From Bacteroidales bacterium (GTDB lineage: Bacteria > Bacteroidota > Bacteroidia > Bacteroidales > UBA932), in the NCBI GenBank assembly GCA_017546125.1, contig JAFYXO010000028.1, positions 1-64,000 on the forward strand: 64,000 nucleotides of DNA, in the 5' to 3' direction. Under the pieces are notes generated by a model that was not told the origin of the DNA, ran no database searches, and saw only the letters and a program-made list of their open reading frames with translations. This document shows, piece by piece, positions 16,714-25,129 of this stretch (positions are counted from its first letter, which is position 1; every line of letters begins with the position of its first letter). The position numbers and the translations under genes are program-made.

Positions 16714-18186
16714 ATGAAACGATTTGTCACACTCTTCGTAATCCTGTTTTCCGGTTTTCTTCTATCTGCACAGCCAGCCAACACCGAAAAATACTGGTTT
16801 GACGGCTACAATTATTATGTTTCTGAAAAAATTGGAGAGAGGGTCTACCTGTTTACAGGTGAGTCCGCAGACAACGAGAACCACTTCTCATTCCTGATAG
16901 AGGAGACCATCGATGGTCCAAGAGTCAGAAAGGATGAGAATAACAGTGGCCATGTACCACCAAGAATACCTTATGAATACAGAGCCCAAAAGAGTGAGGT
17001 GATGGGTAATCAAGTAGTAATAATCCTTAATGACAACTTCCAGACCGTATGGACTCTAATTGGGACAGATAAAGACCACAGGGACTGTCTGGCAACACAA
17101 CTTTGGCACAAAGACCAGAGTGTGGAGTGGAATATGAAGAATATGATCTTCAATACCCATTATTTGTCCACCCTTTCAAAAACCCAATTGAGGTATATGA
17201 AAGAGACATTGTCATCCAAAGAGTCATTGTCAGGCATCGAGTCCATCAACCTCTCACTAATCGAGAGCGAACTCGAGGTCCCAGACTACGACCGCTACAT
17301 CATAGCTGATTATATTGCACAGATGGATCGTGAAGATAAAGGGTTTACAATTGTCCATACAGCTTTGGATTTTATCAATGCTATTGAGACAGGAGCCAGA
17401 ATCAAAGTTGCAGACAACACCGTAATCAATCTTTCTGATATCCTCAGGGAGTACAATGCGTTCAATGTAAACGGCAGGATGTGGCTTGATAATAGTGAAA
17501 CTGACATCACCAGAATATCGGGCCCAACGATCGTCAGCGAGTTCGTATATGACGGACGACAGCTCAATCTTGTCAATTTTTATGACATGGTTATCAAGGG
17601 TGGATACAATTCCCATATCGTGGTAGATCCAGCATACGCTTACGTGATAAATTTTGTGAATTGCAATGACATCACTATAGAGAATCTGACTATGGGTCAT
17701 ACAGTGGAAGGTTACTGCATGGGTGGGGTAATAGGTATGGAAAACTGCAACCCTCTGAACATATACCATTGTGATCTTTACGGATGTGGTGCATATGGTA
17801 TCGTCGCACGAAAATCATCATTCTGCGTCGACTTCACAATAATCAGGGATTGCTCCTACGGAATTATGCAGCTGTATGAGATTAAAGCGGGCCAATTCAA
17901 TTGCTGCGATTTCTTCCGCAATCGGGAGTTCAGTATGGTGGAGATAGATGGCAACTCCTCTCCAATCTATTTTAGTGACTGCAGGTTTGCACAGAACCAA
18001 GGGGTACTCTTCGCCACAGATGTTGAAATAACCATCACAAATTCAATAATAAGACATCCGGATCCGGATGCTCTGGGATCGGTGTATAAAGTGAATGTGG
18101 ATGATGCTACCCAAATCTTTTTCGACAACCAATCACTCCCTTACAATGAGGAAGTTGGTCCCACCAAACAACCAACATCATACTAA
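16714..18186 (+). CDS. Secreted protein with novel N-terminal domain and right-handed beta-helix
   Basis: The start at 16714 opens a signal peptide (MKRFVTLFVILFSGFLLSAQ); an upstream in-frame ATG lies before the promoter box. The 490-residue product has two parts. The N-terminal part (about 20-190) is shared with the next gene: WFDGYNYYV, a VWTLIG strand, a histidine-rich step and HYLSTLSKTQLRYM. The C-terminal part (about 215-480) has the strand-turn periodicity of a parallel beta-helix (ITIENLTMGHTVEG, CNPLNIYHCDLYGCGAYGIV, IIRDCSYGIMQLYE), as in pectate-lyase-like and NosD-like proteins. No lyase catalytic site is recognisable. It may bind or cut a polysaccharide, which is inference. Confidence 0.75.
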   Translation: MKRFVTLFVILFSGFLLSAQPANTEKYWFDGYNYYVSEKIGERVYLFTGESADNENHFSFLIEETIDGPRVRKDENNSGHVPPRIPYEYRAQKSEVMGNQVVIILNDNFQTVWTLIGTDKDHRDCLATQLWHKDQSVEWNMKNMIFNTHYLSTLSKTQLRYMKETLSSKESLSGIESINLSLIESELEVPDYDRYIIADYIAQMDREDKGFTIVHTALDFINAIETGARIKVADNTVINLSDILREYNAFNVNGRMWLDNSETDITRISGPTIVSEFVYDGRQLNLVNFYDMVIKGGYNSHIVVDPAYAYVINFVNCNDITIENLTMGHTVEGYCMGGVIGMENCNPLNIYHCDLYGCGAYGIVARKSSFCVDFTIIRDCSYGIMQLYEIKAGQFNCCDFFRNREFSMVEIDGNSSPIYFSDCRFAQNQGVLFATDVEITITNSIIRHPDPDALGSVYKVNVDDATQIFFDNQSLPYNEEVGPTKQPTSY

Positions 18187-18207
18187 AACAATTAAAAGAT
18201 TCACACT

Positions 18208-19215
18208 ATGAAAAAGCTATTTGTACTCTTCATACTACTTTATACAGGTATAACCGCCAATGCACAAGTCATAGAGGATCTGAGCAAATGGTGGGACGGA
18301 AAAAACACATATATTGCCACAGTAGTAAACGAAAATGAAGTCTTCTTCGAGGCCTCGAACAGTGACAATATCTCTGACCAGTTCACCCTTCACAAAATTA
18401 AAAACTATGCCGGTGGATACACTCTGGTTCCCACCTACAAAAATGAAGAGGCTCCACTCAGAGCCCAATTCGGATGGATTGTCAAATATACCAGGGAAGA
18501 TGGGATGTATTTCCTCTCTGTCAGGGACAACAAGGATGAAGTGGTCTGGACACTGGTACTGACCCCGGATTATCACCACCACAATGAAGATCAACTCCAA
18601 TATGCCCTTAACCAGCCTGTAGAGGATATGGTATCAGGATACCTTATGAGCACCGGATACCTATCCCACTTTTCGAAAGATGAATTGAAATACATGCTCT
18701 CTCTGCTTGAAAAATCCAATGACAACTCGATCATAAGCAGAACAAACAGATCCTTGATAAAAAGCGAATTGAAAGTGGTGGACAGCGAACGTGAATCCTT
18801 CTCGGGCAAATCTTTTGCTCCAAATGAATCCCACGCTCTGGTACAATGCTTCAACACCAAAAGTGAAGGGCTCCAATATCTCGCAGAAGCGGGCTGCTAT
18901 ATGCCATCATTGTATGGAAAATGGGAGAGTTGGGATATGACCTTTGTGGTAATACCAAACTCCGATGACTATACCCTGGAGATATGGAGCGCAGGTCTGG
19001 ACAGAGATTACAACATCACCCCACAAGGGTTTGTGCCACTTTTCAAGGGTGAACCGGGCAAACCAATCTGTTTCAGCTATATGGTTCCGGAAGGAGTCCC
19101 CTCCTTGATAATTGCATGCAGGAAGGGCAACGAAGTGATATCCACCTGGGTACCTTCATTCAGCGGAGAGGATGGCTCCCTTCTGACCACAAAAGAGTTT
19201 GTCCTGGCCAAATAA
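18208..19215 (+). CDS. Secreted paralogue of the preceding protein without the beta-helix
   Basis: The 335-residue protein has a signal peptide (MKKLFVLFILLYTGITANAQ). Its N-terminal half repeats the domain of the preceding gene: KWWDGKNTYIA, DEVVWTLVLTPDYHHH, STGYLSHFSKDELKYMLSLL and RSLIKSEL can be aligned step by step. The C-terminal part differs and looks like a small beta domain (TFVVIPNSDDYTLEIWSAG) followed by WVPSFSGEDG. It starts 21 bases after its neighbour, so the two form an operon produced by duplication of the N-terminal domain with exchange of the C-terminal part. The function is unknown. Confidence 0.75.
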   Translation: MKKLFVLFILLYTGITANAQVIEDLSKWWDGKNTYIATVVNENEVFFEASNSDNISDQFTLHKIKNYAGGYTLVPTYKNEEAPLRAQFGWIVKYTREDGMYFLSVRDNKDEVVWTLVLTPDYHHHNEDQLQYALNQPVEDMVSGYLMSTGYLSHFSKDELKYMLSLLEKSNDNSIISRTNRSLIKSELKVVDSERESFSGKSFAPNESHALVQCFNTKSEGLQYLAEAGCYMPSLYGKWESWDMTFVVIPNSDDYTLEIWSAGLDRDYNITPQGFVPLFKGEPGKPICFSYMVPEGVPSLIIACRKGNEVISTWVPSFSGEDGSLLTTKEFVLAK

Positions 19216-19217
19216 AG

Positions 19218-20834
19218 CTACCTGTACACAAACTCCCAGTTATCTATATACATCACAGAGCCGACAGCTCCTGTGAAGTAGTCTCCATATAGGCTGGAGC
19301 AAGCTGAAACCACTATATATTTTGGTTTTCTGAGAACATCCCTGTAATCAAGCACACACTCGAACTCCACATATTTGCCCTGGCTGTCCACATCGGTCTC
19401 CATTACACCATGAGCAATAATGTGGGGATCGTTTTTGACATCGACAAATGTACCGGTAGATGTAGCTACTCTGAAAGGCTCATCCCAATCAGTCAAAATT
19501 ACCTGAATCTGAGCTTTATCTGTGCTACCTATTTTCTCCACATAATTGTCTGTAGCATTATCTATCTTCTTAGGTGCATAAGAGTAATACCCCTTCAAAG
19601 AGTATGGTCTGGTAGTAAATGGGACACCCCAGTCAAGCTCAGCTCCTGGACTTGGGGAGATAGCAGCTTTGACAAATTTGCCTGTATAGATATTACCGGC
19701 ACCGAACATGCCGAACACTTTCACGCTCTCCATCCTTACAGCCGATCCCCCTTTCGATGCCACGAAAACAGTCTCTGGTCTGGTAGAGTTAACCGCATTC
19801 ATCATATTGACACCAGGGTTGGCACTATCCCACAACTTCTCACCATTTTGAGCATAAGGGAACCATGTATAACCTCCCGGATCACCTTGTGACCAATCGT
19901 CAAAAGACATATTATACAGCTGGTTTGGTTCCTCTGTAGTGAATGAAAATTCATCACTGATCTCCGAACCATTGATCACACGTGCCACATATGCAGTGCC
20001 CTCAGTCAACTGGTCCACAGATGCAGTCACAGTAGTACCATCTATGGTAGATTTAAGTGGAATCCACTCACTTTCCGAAGCCTCTCTGTACTCTATATAT
20101 GGAGTACCGGAGCCTTTAAATGCTCCGAAAATATCGGCACTATAACTCCATGCACTGACACCGGTTATCTCCAGATTTATCACTTTATGAACTGCTGTAA
20201 GTGTCCATTCTGTAACCTCATGGCGATATTTCACCCTAAAGCTCCTTGAGAGTACACAATCAAGGTTTATAGGGAAGGTCATTTGCTCAGTTGTCTCTAC
20301 AGGTTCATCTTTTCCACTTCTATACCCGGTAGTTGACTCTACCTGGGATCCCTGTGCCTCAAGTTTCATCTTAGTAAACCTGATATCTGACAACAATTGG
20401 TCTTCAGGGAAATATATGAATACCTTTTTCTCTTCCAAGTCAAACTCTGGATCCCCCACCATATTGTCACACTGCACATATCTGTTTATTGGCTGTGTTG
20501 TCACTATTTTCCACACATATACCTGATCTGGATAAGTGGTGTATGCGATCTTTATGGTATCACGAAGATCCAACATCTGTGGCAATTCAATATCAGGTGT
20601 AGCAGACTCACTGAATTCATATCTGCTCACCACGACACTGTCTATATCTGCAGTCTCTTTAAGAACCACATTCACGGTAAAGTTCTCCGGATCAATGGTC
20701 ACAGATTTCTGTCCTACCACCTCAAAAGCGGTAATTTGAGCCACATCTCTCGGATATGAAAGGGGATTGTCTATGCAAGAGACAAATGAACAAACCGCTA
20801 TAACAAATAGAATAATTCCTGTTTTTCTCATCAC
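19218..20834 (-). CDS. PCMD-domain surface lipoprotein
   Basis: The 538-residue lipoprotein has a lipobox ending at Cys20 (FVSC). Residues about 25-230 form beta-rich domains, with a fibronectin-like stretch (GTAYVARVINGSEISDEFSF) near 285. The C-terminal PCMD (putative carbohydrate metabolism domain) begins at YNMSFDDWSQGDPG and has WDSANPG, GGSAVRMESVKVFGMFGAG, NIYTGKFV, WGVPFTTRPYSLKGYYSY and GSVMYIDNWEFVY. PCMD resembles carbohydrate-binding jelly rolls; its ligand is not known. It is the last gene of the minus-strand operon that starts at 30245. Confidence 0.85.
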   Translation of the reverse strand: MMRKTGIILFVIAVCSFVSCIDNPLSYPRDVAQITAFEVVGQKSVTIDPENFTVNVVLKETADIDSVVVSRYEFSESATPDIELPQMLDLRDTIKIAYTTYPDQVYVWKIVTTQPINRYVQCDNMVGDPEFDLEEKKVFIYFPEDQLLSDIRFTKMKLEAQGSQVESTTGYRSGKDEPVETTEQMTFPINLDCVLSRSFRVKYRHEVTEWTLTAVHKVINLEITGVSAWSYSADIFGAFKGSGTPYIEYREASESEWIPLKSTIDGTTVTASVDQLTEGTAYVARVINGSEISDEFSFTTEEPNQLYNMSFDDWSQGDPGGYTWFPYAQNGEKLWDSANPGVNMMNAVNSTRPETVFVASKGGSAVRMESVKVFGMFGAGNIYTGKFVKAAISPSPGAELDWGVPFTTRPYSLKGYYSYAPKKIDNATDNYVEKIGSTDKAQIQVILTDWDEPFRVATSTGTFVDVKNDPHIIAHGVMETDVDSQGKYVEFECVLDYRDVLRKPKYIVVSACSSLYGDYFTGAVGSVMYIDNWEFVYR

Positions 20835-20843
20835 TATACCTCC

Positions 20844-21635
20844 CTATTTTTTAATTACAGGCAAATAAAAGGACAAACCAAGACTTATAGATAGAGGGTT
20901 GATTTTAAAGTTTGCACCACTCTGCTGCATCACACTCTCCTCCACAAGATTTGTCTGTTGCTTGACATATTTATAGTCGATACCAAGGATGCCGACAGCC
21001 ACCTCCACACACACCTCATTGGTAGCGAAAACACAAAGTCCCGGAACGATGGTGATATCACCGCCATAAATTGACTGGAAGGTTCCCGAATTCACCCCAT
21101 TATTCGAGGTATAAGCCACAGACTCCCCTATTTCAAAACCAAGACGGAGCTCACCGAACATCGCGATACGCTTGCTGTTGGCTATAGGCATATAATACCT
21201 GCCTGTAGCTGCGCCCGAGTACCCATTTTGCAGGAAGTGGTAATCCTTGATTTCAAATGAGGCCAAATCTCCTATTGAGAGGCCGAGATTACCAAGATCT
21301 ACTTGAGTCCTTGAATAGTCAAAGCGTCCACCTATTGAGAAATTGTCCGTAACAAAATATGAGATAGTTGGGGATACGCCCAATGTATACGCTTGCGCTC
21401 TTATATTAGAGAGCAATGAGAAGAGCATTGAATACCCCACATCATTGGCCCCCTGGCCAAAATCGAATGTCTTATATGAAAAAGAGACACCTGCTCCTAT
21501 ATACCCCTTGGGGATAAAGACAGAGTTCATCTTCCCCACCCCTCTATCAAATGTGGCACTAGTATCTGCCTCTGCAGCAAAAGCAGAGACAGAAATTGTG
21601 CAAAGTAGCACTATGGCTGCAATAAATTTCTTCAT
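20844..21635 (-). CDS. Small outer membrane beta-barrel protein
   Basis: The 263-residue protein has a signal peptide (MKKFIAAIVLLCTISVSAFA) and alternating amphipathic strands typical of an eight- to ten-strand barrel: YIGAGVSFSYKTFDFG, YTLGVSPTISYFVTDNFSIG, GRYYMPIANSKRIAMFGELR and a terminal strand ISLGLSFYLPV ending with a hydrophobic residue. It lies inside the PCMD lipoprotein operon, nine bases from its neighbours on both sides. It may help export or hold these lipoproteins, which is inference from position only. Confidence 0.8.
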   Translation of the reverse strand: MKKFIAAIVLLCTISVSAFAAEADTSATFDRGVGKMNSVFIPKGYIGAGVSFSYKTFDFGQGANDVGYSMLFSLLSNIRAQAYTLGVSPTISYFVTDNFSIGGRFDYSRTQVDLGNLGLSIGDLASFEIKDYHFLQNGYSGAATGRYYMPIANSKRIAMFGELRLGFEIGESVAYTSNNGVNSGTFQSIYGGDITIVPGLCVFATNEVCVEVAVGILGIDYKYVKQQTNLVEESVMQQSGANFKINPLSISLGLSFYLPVIKK

Positions 21636-21643
21636 TTTCTTAT

Positions 21644-23872
21644 TTATCTAATTCTACCAAACACAGCTTCAAACTCCTCATCAGTAAGTTCTGTAGGATC
21701 GTAAACCAGTTCCAACTCATCCAAATACAAAGTACTGCCTAAACCTCCTGTGAAGTAGTCACCATAACGGCTGGCGGCACCAGAGATAACTATATATGTA
21801 GGTTGGTTAAGATTACGGTACTCAAGCGGAATAGTAAACTTGATATATCCGTTCGTATTACCTTCCAATTGTGTCGTATTTATATCAGACATTATCGCAC
21901 CATATGCAATAATCTCTTCATTGTCATCTGACATATCTACAAATTTGCCGGTAGTGGTATTGATCTCAAATTGCTTGGTCCAATTGGTAAGGAAAATCTG
22001 TATTTGACAAATATCTGTCTTACCCTCCAAGTTCTTATGAGTATCGGCAAAAATATCAATTGGCTTGGGCTCATATCGATACCAACCTCTAAGTGCTAAT
22101 GGTCTGGATGTAAAAGGGAGACCCCAATTAAGTGTAGCACCGATGCCATTAATGCTTCCGAATTGGCCAGTATAGACATTACCTGCTGCGAGGACACCCA
22201 TAACACTACAACTCTCCATCCTTACAGCAGAACCTTTGATCACTTTTGAAGTCTCTTGTGTTGTAGGAGTTGTTCCCATACCTGATGCAGCTTTGTTGGC
22301 TGAGTCCCATACATATTGGACACTCAAATCTTTATTAGGATATGGTGCTCCATCGCTGGTACACCACTCGTCGAAACTGGTATTATATACCTGGGACTCC
22401 GATGCATAAGTGGTAAAAATCAATGTATCGGCCACTTTCTGTTCTGCCTTATCCTTATCAGAAGTACTACGGAAAGTATATCTTGTACCCATATCCAATC
22501 CATTAAGAAGATATGAGTACGACATTGTTTTTTCGTCAATATTGATTAATGAAGGATCAATCTCAAGCCAGTTCTCGTCACTTAACTTCTTATATTGGAA
22601 TGTCATACCTGCAGGAGGGGTCTTTGAAAAGTATTTTCCTTTAAAGATTGCAAAACTACTCCAATAGAAGACACTTCCTGTCTCTGCTTGAATATCCGAT
22701 ACAATGGTGAACTCAAAATCACATCTTGCATACCTGTCATATGTATCAATGACAGTGAAAGCCATCTTATATGATGTGTTTTCTGGAGAGATAGAGAGAT
22801 TCTTCACAAACTCAGTTATATCTATCTCTGCAGACAATCCACCTTCAGCTATGGTGCCGATAATACCCAATTCCACCATTTTATTGCTCTCCTCATCACT
22901 GATTCCTACAAAATCTGTCACCTGTGGCAAACCTTCTAGCATTAGATTGTAGTCCATATGTGATACTATCAGACTCTTAATACCTCTTGGAGCTGAGAAT
23001 GTAAGCATTTTGGTAATATCATTACCCAATGGATAAACTATCCCTTTTTCATCTGGATTAAACGCCTCATTATGACCATAAGATGGCATATACGTCTTAT
23101 CAAAATTCAAATTCAGATTATGAACTATGGTCTCCTTATACTCTCCATCTAATGAGATATTTAAAACCAATGCCCCATCAATCTCTTCCCTATCTCCCAA
23201 TTTGAATTCAAAATGATAATGTTCAGCTGCTGCGACATTCTCTATCTTGTTTGTCGATGAATATTGTGCACCATCCTTATTCTTCATTTTAAGGGTGTAA
23301 GCTATCGTCTTGTTCTGAGGAACAACAAAATATGCTACATCAGAGAATGAGCCCTCACCCTCTTTGGGGCTATTTGAAAACACAAGGGTCTCTTTTGCTT
23401 CCCCTTCCCCGGATGTCACAGTCAGAGAGTACTCGGGGAAACTATCCTGAAATTTTTCATCAGTAGGGAAAGATACACTAAAAATAACCTTTGACATTTT
23501 TGTCACGATATCTACAGATGCATCTCTCTCTGCCCATATACGGACACTGTTCTCTCCGCTCCAGTATGGGAGATTAAAACCTGTGGCAGGATCACCATTA
23601 GAAGCCGTAACTGTATACCTGCCCATCAGGAGAGCAATCGGGTTCTCCTGTGTTATTGTAGTATGGTCTGCTATATCCGCATCTATATTACCATCAGAAT
23701 CAACCACTTGCACCCTGAACACATCACTACCGGATTTCACTTGTACATCTCCGCTCACCTCATCAGCTACCCCTACAGTCAGATACCCATATTCTCCCAC
23801 CTCGCTTTGAGTACAGGAGAGGAGACCGGCCACTACAAACAGACAAATTACTAATTTATATACGTATTTCAT
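21644..23872 (-). CDS. DUF4493-like plus PCMD surface lipoprotein
   Basis: The 742-residue lipoprotein has a lipobox ending at Cys20 (GLLSC). Residues about 28-240 form a DUF4493-like domain (YGYLTVGVADE, FRVQVVDSDGN, GRYTVTASNGDP, FNLPYWSGE). A middle beta region follows. The C-terminal PCMD starts at YNTSFDEWCTSDG and shares WDSANKAASGM, KGSAVRMESCSVMGVLAAG, NVYTGQFG, WGLPFTSRPLALRGWYRY and LGSTLYLDELELVYD with the last gene of the operon. The two PCMD copies are clear paralogues. The function is presumably surface glycan binding or adhesion, not proven. Confidence 0.85.
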   Translation of the reverse strand: MKYVYKLVICLFVVAGLLSCTQSEVGEYGYLTVGVADEVSGDVQVKSGSDVFRVQVVDSDGNIDADIADHTTITQENPIALLMGRYTVTASNGDPATGFNLPYWSGENSVRIWAERDASVDIVTKMSKVIFSVSFPTDEKFQDSFPEYSLTVTSGEGEAKETLVFSNSPKEGEGSFSDVAYFVVPQNKTIAYTLKMKNKDGAQYSSTNKIENVAAAEHYHFEFKLGDREEIDGALVLNISLDGEYKETIVHNLNLNFDKTYMPSYGHNEAFNPDEKGIVYPLGNDITKMLTFSAPRGIKSLIVSHMDYNLMLEGLPQVTDFVGISDEESNKMVELGIIGTIAEGGLSAEIDITEFVKNLSISPENTSYKMAFTVIDTYDRYARCDFEFTIVSDIQAETGSVFYWSSFAIFKGKYFSKTPPAGMTFQYKKLSDENWLEIDPSLINIDEKTMSYSYLLNGLDMGTRYTFRSTSDKDKAEQKVADTLIFTTYASESQVYNTSFDEWCTSDGAPYPNKDLSVQYVWDSANKAASGMGTTPTTQETSKVIKGSAVRMESCSVMGVLAAGNVYTGQFGSINGIGATLNWGLPFTSRPLALRGWYRYEPKPIDIFADTHKNLEGKTDICQIQIFLTNWTKQFEINTTTGKFVDMSDDNEEIIAYGAIMSDINTTQLEGNTNGYIKFTIPLEYRNLNQPTYIVISGAASRYGDYFTGGLGSTLYLDELELVYDPTELTDEEFEAVFGRIR

Positions 23873-23874
23873 CT

Positions 23875-25107
23875 TTAATTAGCTTTCTTGGGAATAATCA
23901 TTGTAACTGTTGGCTTTTCATCCATAAACAGAAGTGGAACACCATAATTGTCGTATGCTTCAAGGACAAATACAACTGTTTGATCATTATCGTTTTGCAA
24001 TGCAAGCAACATGCTTACAAAGCTTGTCAGATCAAATAGAACCTCAGTCTGATCTTTAATCTCATCACCTGTAGGAAGTGGAGTATCAGCAAAGTTTGTC
24101 AGTATTTTAGGGTCATTGATAAGATCAATATACTCAACATTATTTGTGGTAATGGCTTTAACCAATGGTTTGAAGTTGTCGCTGACATTTACAACAAATG
24201 ACGATATACCTGCAGGCATCTTTATGGTCATTTGAATCTGAGTATCGGCAGTAAGAATTACATCACTAAAAGTAGGATTTGAACTCCAGATTATCTCATT
24301 TTTCTGAGGCTCCTCCTCACCACTATCTTCGTCATCATCTCCGAAGTCCGGGCGATCCTGGTATACCTCATCCATACCATCTACATTCACATCCTGATTA
24401 TGAGGTGTGAAGTCGGTACTTACATCAATTGTAACACCACCAATCTGACCTGTCACCTTAGCATCAAGTTTGATAATATGGTGATCTGCTGCCTTAGGGT
24501 TTTTTACATAGTGGACAGCTGTTGCCTCTGTATTATCAATACTGCGATAACCTTTTACTTTTATCTCAAGTCCTCTGGGAAGAAAATAACCTGCTTTACC
24601 GTCTGCAAAATCATTCTTCTCATCATTTTTCGACCACACAAGTTCACCAAGTCCATTTCCTACAACCACTTCATAAGTAGCCAGCTCCTTGACAAAGTTC
24701 TCAGAGAGTTCGATAGTCACTTTACAGTTTAGAGGTGTACACTCCAAATCAAGAGGGGTAACCTCTCCTGCTTTAATAACGAACTCCTCATAAGCCTGAT
24801 AGATAGGCTGCTCAAATGCTACAGGGTCTGTATCAGGTGAAGTTACAGTTATAGTGTAATTACCGGAACCCAACTCTACAACTTCTCCTTGAAATGCACT
24901 GAATTTAGACTGGTACTTGGTAGGACCTTCAATCACGACATCGTAGTTCGAGAAGTCTGTATAGTCAGTTGCTTTGGTCTCCACTGTTATAAAATCACCA
25001 AGTTCTGCAATTCTAAGATCAAGAGTACCAGTATCCTTAGACACTTTTCTATCACAAGACGATAGAACCACCATCGACAATAATGTCAAAAAAAGTATTT
25101 TTCTCAT
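23875..25107 (-). CDS. DUF4493-like surface lipoprotein
   Basis: The 410-residue lipoprotein has a lipobox ending at Cys18 (VLSSC). The DUF4493-like domain covers about 24-220: GTLDLRIAELGDFI, YDVVIEGPTKYQ, GNYTITVTSPDTDPVAF and LNCKVTIELSENF. A strongly acidic linker (GDDDEDSGEEEPQ) precedes a C-terminal domain found also in the 742-residue neighbour (IQMTIKMPAGISSFVVNV with later DLTSFVSMLLAL). It lacks PCMD. It lies two bases from the following gene in the operon. Confidence 0.78.
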   Translation of the reverse strand: MRKILFLTLLSMVVLSSCDRKVSKDTGTLDLRIAELGDFITVETKATDYTDFSNYDVVIEGPTKYQSKFSAFQGEVVELGSGNYTITVTSPDTDPVAFEQPIYQAYEEFVIKAGEVTPLDLECTPLNCKVTIELSENFVKELATYEVVVGNGLGELVWSKNDEKNDFADGKAGYFLPRGLEIKVKGYRSIDNTEATAVHYVKNPKAADHHIIKLDAKVTGQIGGVTIDVSTDFTPHNQDVNVDGMDEVYQDRPDFGDDDEDSGEEEPQKNEIIWSSNPTFSDVILTADTQIQMTIKMPAGISSFVVNVSDNFKPLVKAITTNNVEYIDLINDPKILTNFADTPLPTGDEIKDQTEVLFDLTSFVSMLLALQNDNDQTVVFVLEAYDNYGVPLLFMDEKPTVTMIIPKKAN

Positions 25108-25129
25108 ATATATAATTTTTATTTCCAGA

